Assembly (NCBI RefSeq): GCF_010093535.1
Contig: NW_022985174.1
Coordinates: forward strand, 287,837 to 351,836
DNA length: 64,000 nt
Direction of reading: 5' to 3'
From: Lindgomyces ingoldianus
Lineage: Eukaryota; Ascomycota; Dothideomycetes; Pleosporales; Lindgomycetaceae
Under the pieces are notes generated by a model. The model was given only the letters and a program-made list of their open reading frames with translations. It had not been told where the DNA came from and did no database searches. Within the stretch, counting starts at the first letter, position 1. Every line of letters starts with the position of its first letter. Shown here in pieces: positions 44,905 through 58,000 of the stretch. The position numbers and the translations under genes were made by a program.

Positions 44905-47475
44905 ATGTCGTCTGCGTCGGCCATTCCGAAGGTTGTTCCGGCGCAGCTTTCGTTCCTCGCCATATACAATCCGTCACTGGGAGGTTCGGACGAGACTTTC
45001 CACGACCAAATCGTGTTCTACTACTCCAAGGCTGCAAAGACGAGATCCAAGGTCGATGGCCGAAACCGTCCAGCGGAGCGCGAACTGCGCGAACAGGAGA
45101 ACGAAAAGCTGCGCCAGGTGGGACTGGCTCAGGGCATGGTCGACTTTGCCCGGTATATTTGAAGTTATGCTGTTGCGCGGGCTCTGGAGCAGACAAACTG
45201 ATGTTGTGCAGGAGCTTCTCCAACGGCGAGGCAGTTGACTCAGTAGAAACACACAAGTCACGCATTGTCCTGCAAGAGTTGGAGCCGGGCTGGTGGATTC
45301 TTGCTTCCGTCGACCTTACCCAACTGCCCTCAGCTGCGACTACCGCCTCTAGGACGGCAGGTGCGAGCGCGAGCTCTGCAGCGCCGGCCGTCGAGTACTC
45401 GGCGCGAGAAGTCAGCCCTCCAGCACTGCTACTTCAGCAGTTGATTCGTGCCCACTCTGTCTTCCTCCTTCACCATTCTGCCTCTCTGACTGACCTATGG
45501 GCCCGTCTGGACCGATCTAAGTTCTGCAACCTACTGACCGCATTCTGGGGTCGGTTTGCAAGCAACTGGGATGTCCTACTACACGGCAGTCCCGCAGTCG
45601 ACATATTCGGGGGCCTGAAGCTTGCTGCCGGGGGTGAACTTGGCATGGGCGTCGGAGAAGAAGAGTGGGGTAGTGGGGAACGAGAAGTGTTGGAGGACTA
45701 TGCCCGTAGAACAGACGGCTTGGTGGACATTATGGTGTCTCGTTTCGGCGAGCCGTCGCCCCTGCAGCACCCTAAGGCTGTTGCCAACCCCAAATCGCCA
45801 GCTAACACGTCCGAGCTCGAACCCTGGATTGGGAGCGGAAACCACGTGCATGCCGCAGACGGTGTTGTCTTTTCAGGGGTCGGGGCTGTGAGTCGGGGTT
45901 CACTCCGTGCTCTCTCTCACTGGATCGAGTCGATATATTGTTACGGGGACTATGCCTATGGTGTGCGAGACAACCCGACTGCCGATCGAAGAAAGAGGCG
46001 GAGAAAGGCTCCCAAAGCGCCCGAATCAGGACGCTCGACTCCGGAGCCCAAGAAGGTTCAACCCCAACCCCATTTGGGTGGCAGCGCTACGAATGTAGGC
46101 TCTGGAATACCGCCCGGCATACCGCCTCCTATTGTTTCCGCCGTGGAGGCTTCTTTAGACAAAGCCTCAACCGCTGTTGATTCGACGGTTCAATCTGAAA
46201 TGAACAATTCTGCACCTATCATGGCTTCTCTAGGCGGTGCGGAAACCTGGATGAAATATATGACTCTAGGTTATGGCACTGTTTGGGGCGGGAAGAGCGC
46301 CCCAGTCAGTGAGCCATATTCACCGCCAGACACTACCTGCCAAGGAGACGCATCGCCAGAGGTCTCTATGCGTTACGTAGAGCCTGAGCCTGATGTTGAC
46401 CGTGCAGAGGAGAAGCTGAAGACACAGATACAGCACGAGAATGCTGGATACTTCATTATTGGTCTTAAAGGTGACATGGAAGACGAAAATGCCGACGATG
46501 GTGACGAGTGGAACAACCGTATTCCACTGCGAACTGTGCACGTTGAGCTCACAGGCGAGAAAGCGACACAAGATCCAGGCTGGGAAGATAAGACTCCTTC
46601 CTATGAGAAGGAGCTGGGTGGGATGCGTTCGTCGCGCAGACTTATACGACTGCGACCTGTCGTCTACGTAGTAGGTCTAGTCTCAAAACGCCTATGTAAT
46701 CCATCCATTCTAAAGTTCGCAGCATCGTCCATTCATCTACACATTCCTATTCAATCATCGGACGGAATCACTGACTCTTGCCTCATTCTACCGGAATCTA
46801 CACACATATTTCTCCCCCTTACACCGCCCACTGAGTAACAGCACGTCTCCAGATAAGGTTGCCTCACGCATTGCGGCAGCTTCTCAACCCTACACTACTG
46901 TCTCTTCCAACTCAACCTCTGGACCAAATACGCAGCCAATCTATGATTTAGTATACGACCCTCTCACACTTACTATACATACAAGTATTCCAAACATTCC
47001 AGAGCCGGGTACACTTATTGCGGAAGGAATTAGCAGCGCCGCTAGCCTCTCAGGTTGGAATAGAGTAGAGGCTCTCAACGTGCACTCGCAGATTTTGGCG
47101 GCCGTATCAGGCACTCGACGCAGCTTCTCAGAGATTGAACGAACATGCAAGACCAGCCGTGGGTGGTGGGTAGTCTGGATGAGACTCCCACCTTCTCAAC
47201 GAGATCCTCCCACTAATACGTCGGCCGAATCGGAAGAGTTCAATGTGGCAGATCTGCGGGAAGCTTTCCTCGTTCGCCTAGCTCGCGATGGCGCTGTTTC
47301 ATCAACAAAGAGCTCAGGAAACAGAATGGGCAGTGGCATGTGGAGGCTTGGTGTACCTTCAACTGGCCAAAAAATGGGCGGGGCAGCTGCTGGGTGGGGC
47401 CCGAAGGGGTTGGGCGAGGGGATTGGAATTGATGCCAGGAGATATGTGGAAGGACTTTTGAGCTTGAATCGTTGA
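44905..47475 (+). CDS. ccz1: Vacuolar fusion protein Ccz1
   Basis: Ccz1 pairs with Mon1 as the guanine-nucleotide exchange factor for Rab7/Ypt7 on late endosomes, vacuoles and autophagosomes. Exons 44905-45152, 45212-46667 and 46723-47475 give 818 aa. The first longin domain begins PAQLSFLAIYNPSLGGSDET and crosses intron 1 to FSNGEAVDSVETHKSRIVLQ and ELEPGWWILASVDLTQLP. A long linker has a Lys/Arg patch (RRKRRRKAPK) and Pro/Ser-rich sequence. The last intron (55 nt, GTAGTA...GCAG) is needed to join RPVVY to HRPFIYTFLFNHRTESLTLA, giving the later longin-like part. The tail has WNRVEALNVHSQILAAVSGT and a Gly-rich GWGPKGLGEGIGIDARRYVE. The second half was assigned from fit to the family; one more small intron cannot be excluded. 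Confidence 0.88.
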
Positions 47476-48319
47476 CAGCTGTTGTATTACATACATCTAT
47501 TCGCTGGATGACAGACGAGGTACTGTTCGGTACCTGTCCGTCCCAGCGCCTCGGTTACTATGTGTTGGATTAAAATCTTGCATGAACTTCACTATTTTTA
47601 ATGTCCATTGGTGCCACCCATGGAACTCTCACAAGAAGGGATATAATCCATAAAGACGGTTGCCGGGACAAGGGAGGGGGTTGAGACGATACAAGTTCGT
47701 GTCACAAACCAGGCCCTAGGGTGTTCTGTTGGAGGTGCTCATCACCCAACATTCCATTTCCTCGATGCGATGATCGAAAAAGCGATTCAGAGTTCCATGG
47801 CTGACTGTCTCCATGAAATCGATTGGTGAATGGCCACATCCGTGGCTGTTTCAAACATGTTCATTGGGCTGGGTGTTCAGGGGCCACAAGCTGATCATCC
47901 CTTCAATGCTCACGAGCCACTGTCGCGAATGCAGCTTGCATGCACCTCAAGAACCTGCCTTTGGAGATGAAGGCTCCTCCACCTCTCCTTTCTTCCTTTC
48001 CCTCTCCCTTCCATTGTTTGTTCTGCTGCCACGCTCGCATTAGTTTTCGGGGTGACAGATTGAGATTGCGCAGGGGTAACTTTCCGGACGGAACGACGTA
48101 TCGGACTCCCGCACCCCTCAATTGGCACAGCTCCCTTCCCCTTGCTTTCCTTTGCTTTGCCCCTTCCCTACCGTCGATCCATGGTTGCGGCTCCTTGTCT
48201 CGACGTCTCTCCATATCTCTCCTCCATCTATACTCTTAAACAGTCTAGGTCGTCTTAAATGATCTGTACCTAGCTATTCACACCTCTCGCCCTCGCATGC
48301 CCTGGGAAGCTTTAATATA
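47476..48319. other. Intergenic, ccz1 3' flank and protease promoter
   Basis: A pyrimidine-rich stretch (about 47970-48240) precedes the protease start, as is usual for fungal promoters and leaders. No gene seen. Confidence 0.5.
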
Positions 48320-49968
48320 ATGGGAATACCACATCTCGTATTCATAGCAGCATGTCTGTCCATATCGATTCCACCACCCGTCACGGCCTTCTATCCTTAT
48401 ACACCAGAATACGGTGACAGCAGCGGTACTCCAAGCCCCCAGCGGCACGAACGGCGAACCTATACATCTGGCAGATTCTCCACTGGCTCCGACGACTGGC
48501 GCGCAACAACGCTACGTCTACGCCGAGTTCCCACCCCTCTTCAGCAAAGAGACAACAAGTACAACATCGTCAACTCGAAGGCTCCGGCACAGGAGAATAG
48601 CGAATCGATTGACCAAGATGGCACAGATATGAGCTACATGGTGTCGGTGACGTTTGGAGACAGTAAAGAGGAGTATCACCTGCTGTTGGATAGTGCGGCG
48701 AGTAATACGTGGGTTATGGGCCAAGATTGTAAGAGTGAGGCTTGTGGGGCGCATAATACGTTTGGGGAAGGAGACTCTACAAGCCTGAAGGTGAGCTCTC
48801 CTCTGGGTCCTATTACGTTCATATGACGTCTGGAACAGTGGGGAAAGACGGCTAATAGAGTTGAACTTTGCAGAAAGGAGACACTACGTTTAGTATTACC
48901 TACGGCACGGGGTCTGTGTCTGGAATCATCGCAACTGACACTATGCACCTCTCTTCTCTCAGCCCCAGTCTAACTTTTGGTCTCGCAACAAATGTCTCCC
49001 AAGAATTCTCGTCCTACCCCATGGATGGAATTCTGGGCATCGGGCGCGGCGATTCCGTTCCCGGCACTATCGAATCTCCTCAGTTTATGGATGTCCTTGC
49101 GACTTCCAAACTCATAAAAGCGAAACTTTTTGGCATACATCTTAGCAGGGCGAAGGACGGAACCAACGATGGGGAGCTCAATTTCGGGGAGGTTAACACC
49201 AAGAGATATGACGGTGATCTGAACTATGTGAAGACTGTAAATAATGATAATGGGTTCTGGGAGATCCCTGTAGATGACGCAGGTGTTGATGGGAAAACCC
49301 TCAGCCTGAAAGGAAGATCGGCGATTTTGGATTCTGGGACGAGTTTTATCCTAATGCCTGCTAACGACGCCGCGGCTGTTCACAAACTCATCCCCGGGTA
49401 TTCCCAAAGTGGAGAGACCTTCACTGTCCCCTGCAAATCTACGCAGGTTGTGCAGCTCCTGTTTGGAGGAAAAAGCTACAACGTTTCAACAGCAGACTAC
49501 ATTGGCGGAGACTTGGGAGGTGGGAGTTGCAAGAGCAATATCATTGGCCGCAAGACTTTTGGCGATACGCAATGGCTCGTCGGAGACGTTTTCCTCAAGA
49601 ATGTCTACTCGGTCTTCGACTTCGACAACTCCCAGGTCGGATTTGGCGTCAAGGAGGCTGGGAAAGAAACTGTTTCGAGCGCGAGCGCTACATCAGGTGC
49701 GGCGTCCCGGACGGCGACTTCGAAAGGTGAGCAATCCTCACCAACCTCAACGCCTACCATTAGTCATAGTCCTAACTCTACTCCATCTCTAGGCGCCTCA
49801 TCCTCGGCAACATCCCCTGCCTCTGGCAACGCCGCCAATCCAACGGCAGAATCGCAGCAAACACCAGGACCAACCCCTTCAGCAAAAGGTGATGCAGGAC
49901 GGCCGCTAGCTTCAGCATCTTCTTTCGCGTTATCGATAGCGCTGGGATTACTTTCTATGTTCATGTGA
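48320..49968 (+). CDS. GPI-type aspartic protease (yapsin-like)
   Basis: A pepsin-family (A1) endoprotease expected at the plasma membrane or wall. Exons 48320-48790, 48874-49726 and 49793-49968 give about 499 aa; if the last intron (66 nt, no stop, multiple of three) is retained the length is 521. A signal peptide (residues 1-23) and a basic, Ser-rich propeptide lead into the catalytic domain. The first active-site motif is LLLDSAASNTWVMG, so the usual DTG is DSA. The flap is ITYGTGSVSG and the second motif is AILDSGTSF. The C-terminus is a long Ser/Thr/Pro-rich stalk ending in a hydrophobic tail, SFALSIALGLLSMFM, as in GPI anchoring. Disulfide Cys residues lie in DCKSEACG and around VPCKSTQ. 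Confidence 0.92.
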
Positions 49969-51733
49969 AAGATCAAGTGTGTGTTGGAGGAGTTTCCAAG
50001 TTTTCATATATGTACGAACTATGTCATGTCTTGTCAGACTCTTGATCTCTTCTTTGCTATATCGACCTGGATATTTTGGATTGATTTTGGGAGGTTGGGG
50101 GTGGACATAGCATTTCAGCATTGTTGCAGGAACAGCATTTCAGCATTGGATGAATAACGTTCGAGCATCAGGTTACGTTAGCTGTACATAATGTTTGAAT
50201 CTCAGAGTATGGACCACTTTTACAGTCGATTTCTCAGTCCGTCAGGCAGTCGTTTTAGGGATCTGTCTCTACCATCAAAAGATAACGTAGCATCTAAGAT
50301 GGCACATATACCGCATAGCAATATCGTACCATCACCATCACATGCTATTTACAATAGCGTTCTCTCTAGCCATAAATCCCCCCATCCCCTTAGCGATCTA
50401 GAACTTCTGCCAAACCACCTAGTCAGCACTTTCCATTCAACAGACAGAGCCGAGCCTACCCTACAAACATCCATATCCTCACCCGCCAGCATTGCATTGC
50501 GCATGCCTATTGTCTAGAATCTCACAACGCTCTCGTAAGCCGTAGAACGTTTGTAGAAAATGGCCAAAGGTAAGTCACATCATAAGGAGACTCAGATATC
50601 GCCCCTCAGTTCAGCCAGCTTTCACCGCTTAGAAGGAATCGGATGACACAGATAGAACGCTAACATGTGAATTTTCGAATTCTTACGCTAACTGCTTCGA
50701 ACGGTGTGAATTTGCGGCGGCTCCTCTTTGCAAAATGTGAAAACTTCTGAGGTCTGTCACACGGATGACAACTTTCATTCTTGCATACACACTCATCTTT
50801 GACTTGTTCGATGTCGAATTGACAAGGTACTTGAACAATAGTGGTCAGAGGATCACGGATTATCGGGTCTACAAACCCGATAGTGGGGTTCACGACGGAA
50901 GAGGGTGAAGGATGTGCGGTACGACGCATGCAAGTGCGGAAGCGGATTACGGGATGTACACGAAAGCATCTAGGGCGAGTGGGGCTAGGATTATTAGACT
51001 CGGAATAGGTTCGGTGCTGAGGAAGATGGTCATGATTGTCCAAATTCACGTCAAGCAGATAGATGGCGACGCTGATGAGCGGTATTAGGACTTGTAGGAT
51101 ATCAATTGCAAACACCCTACACAGGACTGAGACGCACACGGAGAAAATGAAAGAGTTATTACACCGAGGATGCGCAGAACTACAAACAATTCAGCCATCA
51201 AGTCGAAATATATAGAAAAGGCCAGGTATGAAAGAGGGGGAGGGAAAGGGAATCGATGTGCGCTCAGAACCAGGAAATTCCTCAGAGTCGGCCAAGAAGA
51301 AAGCTCGCAGGACGAAAAGGACCAGAGGTAGTTGGTATACGGGGGGGTCGTTGCTGGGAGGGGGGATTGCGGAAACCATCTTAGCATACTTGACACGATC
51401 TCCAGAGTTTTCGAGCAAGCAGTTCTAAGACAGTCCTACTATTGCTGAATCCGATAACCTGCGCAATCTCTTCGGGCCGCTGAGAATCCCATCGTGAACT
51501 ACCCCAAGATGATGTGCTTTCAAGATTCCGGAGCAAAACGCCTCATAGGTGCTATCGAAAAAGGCTCTAATTAGCCAGGGTAGGTCAATTCGCCTTCCAC
51601 CAAGATCCATCTTCCACGCTGTGTCCATCGCGAAGGAGCCACCATAACACACGGACCGCCACAGAAGCATTCTTTGTCCAAATTCGTCGTCATGGGCTTG
51701 TGGCGGCCTGAACCTTAAGCCGGACGTGCTGAT
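49969..51733. other. Intergenic, about 1.8 kb
   Basis: No family recognised. The minus-strand frame 50660-51139 (159 codons) has a hydrophobic segment near its start and a Cys-rich tail, but no family resemblance or splice partners; I do not call it. ATGGCCAAAG followed by GTAAGT at about 50559 looks like a short first exon, yet no downstream exon could be found. Confidence 0.35.
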
Positions 51734-52657
51734 TTACAAAATCAAGCACTTGGGCTTCTTCTTATCTTTCCGTGTGAGGAGAGCAGCACGGGTGGCGTGT
51801 TCGAACACTTCCCTGACGCCTTCATTGGTCTTGGCTGAGCACTCAAGATACTTCTGTGCGCCAATCTTCTTACGAACGTCCTCAGCCTGGCATACATGTT
51901 AGTTGGTGTTCTAGCTACTGCTGTGGGGGACGGTTCTGACCTGCTCTGGTGTCACGGGCTTTTGCGAGGTCTTGTGGAGCTCCTCAATGGTCTTCTGGTC
52001 GTAACGGAGATCCTTCTTGCAGCCAACAAGGATGATAGGGAGGCCCTGGCAGAAGTGCAGGACTTCAGAGATCCACTGGGGGAGAGCGTCAGTATGTGGG
52101 TTCCAAGAGAAACAGGCTCATGCAGGCCGTACCTTCTCCTGGACATTGTCGAGAGAATCGGGCGAATCGATAGCAAAGCAGATCAAGATGACATGTGAAT
52201 CGGGGTATGAGAGGGGGCGGAGACGGTCGTAATCTTCCTGGCCCGCGGTATCCCACAGAGCAAGCTCAACGTGTTTGCCGTCGACCTCGACATCGGCGAC
52301 GTAGTTCTCAAAAACGGTGGGAACGTAGACCTGTGCAATGCATTGTGTCAGTACATGCATAACGGGGAGTTGATGGACGCGGACGACGTGATGGAGACGC
52401 CGATGGCCCAGGCTGACGCAGCCCAGGGATGCGCAGGGGATCGGGAGGGGCCTTTACCTCTGGGAAGGTGCCCTTGGAGAAAACACTGCACACAAGGCGG
52501 GTTAGCTGCTGCAGACAGAGACACGCGAGCCAGGGCGAGGGCGATGGGGGGAAGGGGGAGTGGGTGGGGGGAGCTGGCGGAAGACTTACATGAGCAGACA
52601 GGTCTTTCCACAGGCGCCGTCGCCGACGATGACGAGCTTTCGACGAATCTCCGCCAT
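51734..52657 (-). CDS. rho1: Rho1 GTPase
   Basis: An essential small GTPase that activates beta-1,3-glucan synthase and protein kinase C and organises actin. Exons 52657-52590, 52485-52458 (28 nt), 52330-52133, 52075-51941 and 51886-51734 give 193 aa, the normal length. The P-loop is GDGACGKT. Switch I is in [20 protein letters not shown], with Thr as effector residue. Switch II is [17 protein letters not shown]. Base-recognition motifs are GCKKDL (in place of NKxD-like TKxD) and [10 protein letters not shown]. The Rho insert [20 protein letters not shown] is present. A polybasic stretch (RKDKKKPK) precedes the CAAX box CLIL, whose terminal Leu predicts geranylgeranylation. Exon positions fit the fungal Rho1 gene pattern. 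Confidence 0.97.
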
Positions 52658-53182
52658 GGCGAGGGGGGAAGCGAGGAAGCGGGAGGGTGTCAGAGGCGGG
52701 TTGGGGAGCTAGAGAGGCAGAGAACTATCAGCAGGAGGAACCAACGTGCAGCGGAGAGAGCGGTTGAAGTAGTCGGTGGTGAGGACGACTGTGAGAGGCA
52801 GCAGGCACAGGCAGGTCTGGAGGGCCGCACTGACCAGCTAGAGGCTTCTCACTGCGGCTGTGTTGCCCTGGCGTCGCGCTGTTTGGCGACAGGAGGCGAG
52901 CGAGTGTGGCTGGTGCAGTGTAGAGTTCAGTCAGACGCGGACGGTGCAGCAGCCCGAGCAGGCGGAAGGGCGGGCGTAGGAGAGGATGTAGAGCGTGTTG
53001 TTGCAGCGGAGAGTCGAGCAGGCGAAGGTGGAAGTGCCAGAGCGAGCAAGCAAGCAAGCAGCAACCCCAAGTCGGGCTTTAGCGGCTTCACACTCCAGGC
53101 GGGCGCATCAGGACTCCAGATTGGCAGCCCTGGAGATAGCTGGTCACTGCAAATGCGTCGTGGCCGATAAAGCCACGCTGCT

Positions 53183-53230
53183 TTCTTCTTCTTCATCATC
53201 ATCATCATCTTCTTCTTCTTCTTCCTCCTC
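53183..53230 (+). repeat. TTC/ATC trinucleotide tract
   Basis: An imperfect microsatellite of TTC and ATC units, about 48 nt, pyrimidine-rich on the plus strand and lying in the rho1-ufd2 interval. It is expected to vary in length between strains. Confidence 0.8.
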
Positions 53231-53520
53231 GCCCGCCTAGAGCGCATCTCTCTTTATTCCTCGTCGTCCTGCACCGTGCCATTATTCTGCTGCTCTAATG
53301 TCCCCCAGGTCCCCGCTGCCTTCACCAGAGGAGTCCGCCGCAGTGAAGGGAGACGCGCTCTTCCTTGCCTGGGCTGCCCATCAGCCGCTATCTGCGCCGC
53401 GGCAACAGCTCTGGGTGGCGCGTCATCACCCACGACAACGGCCGTGAAAGCAAGAATCGTTTCAGCACAGTGTTTGAGATGGCGATGGCCCATCATTCGC
53501 CCGCCCGATGCCCGCCTCTG

Positions 53521-53550
53521 CTCACCTCTGCTCACCTCTGCTCACCTCTG
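53521..53550 (+). repeat. CTCACCTCTG tandem repeat, three copies
   Basis: Three perfect copies of CTCACCTCTG run head to tail, preceded by a partial copy (CGCCTCTG at 53513-53520). The repeat is in the non-coding rho1-ufd2 interval. Confidence 0.85.
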
Positions 53551-55012
53551 TTGCAGTGGAGCGGCCCACGAACCCTCTCTGATTGACGCTCTAGTACCAG
53601 GCTCCAGAGGGCAAACTCAGCTCCCCGCTCAACTGCGCTTCATCGAGCTGTCCACTTCTGGCCTGCGCCTCGACATGTGCCGGCCTGCCAACTGCGGAGG
53701 TGCGCGGGGCGTCTGGTTGCAACCTTGTGTGATGCGTCATTACCGTCGTCCGGTCTCAGTCCCGTGTTTTCCTTTCATTGTTGTCTGCTTCACCGGCCTG
53801 CGCCTATTCCCACAGGAGGAATGACCATCGCCTCGGCGCCCGCTAGCTGCGGGTCCCACCTTGGCAGCATTGTTTTGGTCCCTGGAGACCACTTGGAGAA
53901 GCTTTTAGGGTTATTGGATGTGTTTGACTGCGTTTCCTCCTCTCGACGGGCGTCGGGAGCTCTAGGTCCTGTTGCGCGGATCCACCTGTCAAGGCTCGGA
54001 TTGATGAGCCTGGTTGTCCCTGCATCTCCCCCAGACCCGCTTAACCACGTCCTTGCACGTAAATCCAACGACACAACAACTTGATAACTCTATCATTCCC
54101 GCTACTTCACCGCTCTTCATGAGCCATCAGTCCATCGGGCTGTCCTATGACAATACTCGAGCAAGATGGGCTCCTTCAGGCCTACACAGCCATAAGGGGC
54201 CAGCCTCTGTGGCTAAATGGGAGGGAGGCCTTCGCTACTGGAGGCCAAAATATTACCATTTCGAGTCGCTTTTGCGATGGAACCCACAAGGCAGAACGAG
54301 TCCAAGTCCACCAGCGAGAGTTTCTTGTTAAATCATGTTGTCCTGCAGCTGCACATCGTCGGAGCACAGTCCTGCTGCGCTTTGCGACTGGTCGATAGTG
54401 GGACTGCCCACAGTGTTGCCTTGAGGCATTCCCTAGCATATCCGCATCTCCCACTGAGAATTAACAGGGCTGCTCTGAGCAGTCATACATGGTGTTAGAG
54501 TCATAGAAAAGGCTAACGGGATGCAAACTTCTGTCCGGAATAGCCCCCGACATGTTCCATGTAAAATGATAGGATGCAGGACATGATTGAGAGATACATG
54601 CTTCCGCTGTGTTGGCGGTGCAATTTCAAAGTCTCAGTACTCCCAGCAAGAAATGCAATCGCAGTCATTGACTGCCCTTAAAAATCAAACCTCTATTATG
54701 TGTAACGAGTAGCGGCACACGCCATTCTACTCTGGCGAGTAATCCGTGCACAGCACTGAAAGGTTCGAGTTCGCTTGGCTTCTAACAAGTTCGATATCCC
54801 GCATGGCACGTGCTCTGGTGGAAGTTAAGTGTGGCGGGGGAAGCAGTTTGGTGACGCCTCACAGCCGACGACTAGGTTCCCAGGCACTAAAGCCCGTCCA
54901 CCACCCTTGAACTTTCCCTCACGAACTGAATCACCGTCGTTGTTGAGCGTCATATTTATTCTGACTTGCTGTCTCCAGTACCTCCGACACAACAATTCCA
55001 GACAGCTCCAAC

Positions 55013-58000
55013 ATGGCTGACCAAGACTCCACTATGTCGGACGCCGACAAGGTACAGTTGCCCTCCGCATTTCTAATCCACAGAGCTGACAAAAGAGTAG
55101 ATTCGAGCAAAGCGCCTTGCAAAGCTCAGTGGCCCATCGGGCTCAAACGGAAGCCCCCGTCGTTCGCCAGCTCCCACAGCTTCACCCTCCAGTAGCTCGA
55201 CACCGAAGCCCGACGAGAACCAGTCGCCGCCAACCGCTGTAGAACCACCGTACCAGGCCCGAGACGCATCGGAACCGAACCCCTTCGCCCAAATAGGCAT
55301 GGCAGCCGAGGGCAAGCCTGCCTCTCGAATAAACATCAAGTCCAAGCCCCCTCCGCAGAACGTCACTGAGGGCCGGGCTGCGTTGACAGCTCAGGATAGC
55401 AGCATTGAAGCCTGGGGAGATAGGACCATCAGCAGCATCTTTCGGGTTACCCTGGATCCGAACTATACCCAGGATGCACATGGACACCGGTTATACTTCG
55501 CGGAGGGCGTCAAGGCCGACCTGGAGGATGACGGCAGGCCCCTCAGGTTGACGACAGACACATTGGATCAGGCGATTCTAGAGGCGGCATCAAGCAAGTC
55601 TGAAGGTAAACCCCTCGACTATCTTCTAGGATGCTGGAAGAGGGTATCGAGAATGCTTCGGGGAATGCACAACAAGAAAGACCCGAAGTATGCCGTGGTT
55701 AAGGAAGCCCGACGGCTTTGCTTCAGCTACTGCATCTTTACTGTAACAATACCTGACATGTTTGGCGAGGATCCCCCCGCATTGAACCCACTGGCTGAAC
55801 ATCTCCTGGTCGACTCCGAACACGATCGCGGGCTCTGTCACGATTTCCTCAGCGAAGCCGTTGCTCGATTCGATGATGATGAAAGTGTCAAGGATGTCCT
55901 TGTTGGTGCAATGGAGCAACTTTGTCGGCAACTGGCTAAGATGTCCATGAATGACGACTACAAACCCTACCTCCTGGCGATGCGGAACTTTGTACGCTAC
56001 CAGCCCCTGCTCATTGCGCTCAGTCAGTCTGCAAAATTCCTTCCACCAGACGTTGCGCCCCAACATCTCGAGAACAGGACCCTCCTGGGACCGTTCTTTC
56101 GACTCTCCCCTATGCAAGGCGAAGTTGCGCTGAACTACTTCTCGAGTCCAACTACTCGGGACAAGGGATATATTGCAAATTCGCAGAAAGCCCTTCGCAT
56201 GACTCTTCAGACGCACCAAGATGAGCTCTTTGATATTGCAAACTGCTTTATCAAAGTCAAAGATTCTAGAGAGAAGATATTGAATTGGTTTGCGGAGACC
56301 GTGAATGCGAACCACAAGCGGAGGGCCTTACAAGTGGACGCGAAAGAGGTCTCGTCCGATGGGTTCATGGTAAACGTCACGGTCGTTCTTGACCGGTTGT
56401 GCGAGCCTTTCATGGATGCCACTTTCTCCAAGATTGACCGGATTGACATTGATTACCTTCGTCGCTCCCCACGCGTTGAGATCGAGGATGAAACCAAGAT
56501 TAATGCCGACCAGCATGCCTCAGATGAATTTTACAGCGTGAAAACGGGAGGAACGACTAATTTCATCACTGAAGTATTCTTCTTGACAGTAGCCGCTCAT
56601 CATTATGGAACGGAAGCGGCGAACACCAAGCTATCACAACTACAGAAAGATGTGAAGTGGCTAGAAAAGCAGCTCGCAAAAATGGAAGTCGAGCGGCACA
56701 AGTTCGCGCAGGTAAGATATCTATCCCCTCCTTTGGAACTAGGCTCACGCTAACACTACTTAAGAATCCAATGCAGCTGGCGCTGTTCGACAACCATGTG
56801 AAGAAGATCAAAGATCAGATCGAGAAAGGCCACTGCACGATCTTGGCAACTCAAGGGGTGCTGTTAGATGAAGTCTCCCAAGCGAGGTCAATGCAGTTGA
56901 TGCGTTATGTCATAGTATGGCTGCTGAGGCTGGTCTCTCCAAATCTTGACTTTCCTCGGACTCCCCTTCAGCTGCCTTTGCCGGCCGAACAACCGCAGGC
57001 ATTTAAGTGCTTGCCCGAGTACTTCCTAGAGGACATTGTCGACAACTTCAAGTTCATCACCAGATATATGCCACAGATCATCACCTCTACGCAGTGCGAA
57101 GAGCTGATGATGGTCTGTATCACCTTTCTACGAAGCTCCGAGTACATTAAGAACCCGTATTTAAAATCGGGTCTTGTCACAATTCTCTACCATGGTGTGT
57201 GGGCTGTATATGGTCGTTCAAGAGGCGTCCTAGGGGATGTTCTATTTGCTCACGATTTTGCGACGAAGCACTTACTCCATGCCCTTATGAAGTTTTACAT
57301 CGAATGTGAGAGCACCGGCGCACACACTCAATTTTATGACAAGTTCAACATCCGTTATGAGATCTTCCAAGTAATCCGCTGTATCTGGCCGAATCCTGTC
57401 TATCGGGAGAATCTTGGTACCGAGGCTCGGTACGTATCATAGCTTACGTCTTCATTGTATCAAGGACTAATCTTTTTGTAGTGTTAATCTAGACTTCTTC
57501 GTTCACTTCGTCAATCTTCTCCTGAATGACGTCACATTTGTTCTAGACGAGTCGTTCACGGCTTTCACGCAGATTCATGAGATTTCGAAGCTACTCAAGA
57601 ACTCACCAGATGACATGGATACAAACACTCGACAAGAGAACGAGGAGAAACTGGCAGCTGCTGAGTCAAAAGCAAAGAGCTACATGCAGCTAACCAATGA
57701 AACCGTATCCATGTTAAAACTCTTCACAGAAGCACTCGGGGACTCATTTACCATGCCCGAAATTGTTCAGAGATTAGCCCATATGTTGGACTATAACCTG
57801 GATGCACTTGTTGGTCCTAAGAAAGCGAATCTGAAGGTTGACAAAGCTGAGGAGTACGGGTGGAACCCGAGACAGATGCTCTCGGAGATATCCGACGTCT
57901 ATTTGAATCTGAAGGATAAGAAGCGGTTCATTGACTCCGTCGCAACAGACGGCCGATCATACAAGCCTGAGAATTTCACGACTGCGATGAACATCTTGCA

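Larger units (their letters stand above)
52658..55012. promoter_or_regulatory. Long divergent interval, rho1 and ufd2 promoters
   Basis: These 2.35 kb separate the rho1 start (minus) from the ufd2 start (plus). Several long frames on either strand look like chance ORFs: their composition is Arg/Ala/Gly/Pro-rich and none matches a family. The interval has a trinucleotide tract at about 53183-53230 and a 10-bp tandem repeat at 53521-53550. It probably holds the long regulatory and leader region usual for rho1, plus possible untranslated exons. Confidence 0.4.

Noticed and set aside
38000..48000. Secondary-metabolite cluster built on the transacylase, SDR and reductases
   Set aside because: Mct1 is the mitochondrial housekeeping enzyme and neighbours are Fmt1 and Ccz1; no polyketide synthase, peptide synthetase or terpene cyclase is present.
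50660..51139. 159-codon minus-strand frame with hydrophobic start and Cys-rich tail
   Set aside because: No signal-peptide cleavage pattern, family match or splice support; left as intergenic.
52271..53170. 299-codon plus-strand ORF opposite rho1
   Set aside because: Antisense to rho1 exons, with Gly/Ala/Arg-rich composition from GC-rich flanking DNA; no family resemblance.
55626..56315. 229-codon minus-strand ORF
   Set aside because: Antisense to ufd2 exon 2, which has strong protein-family support.
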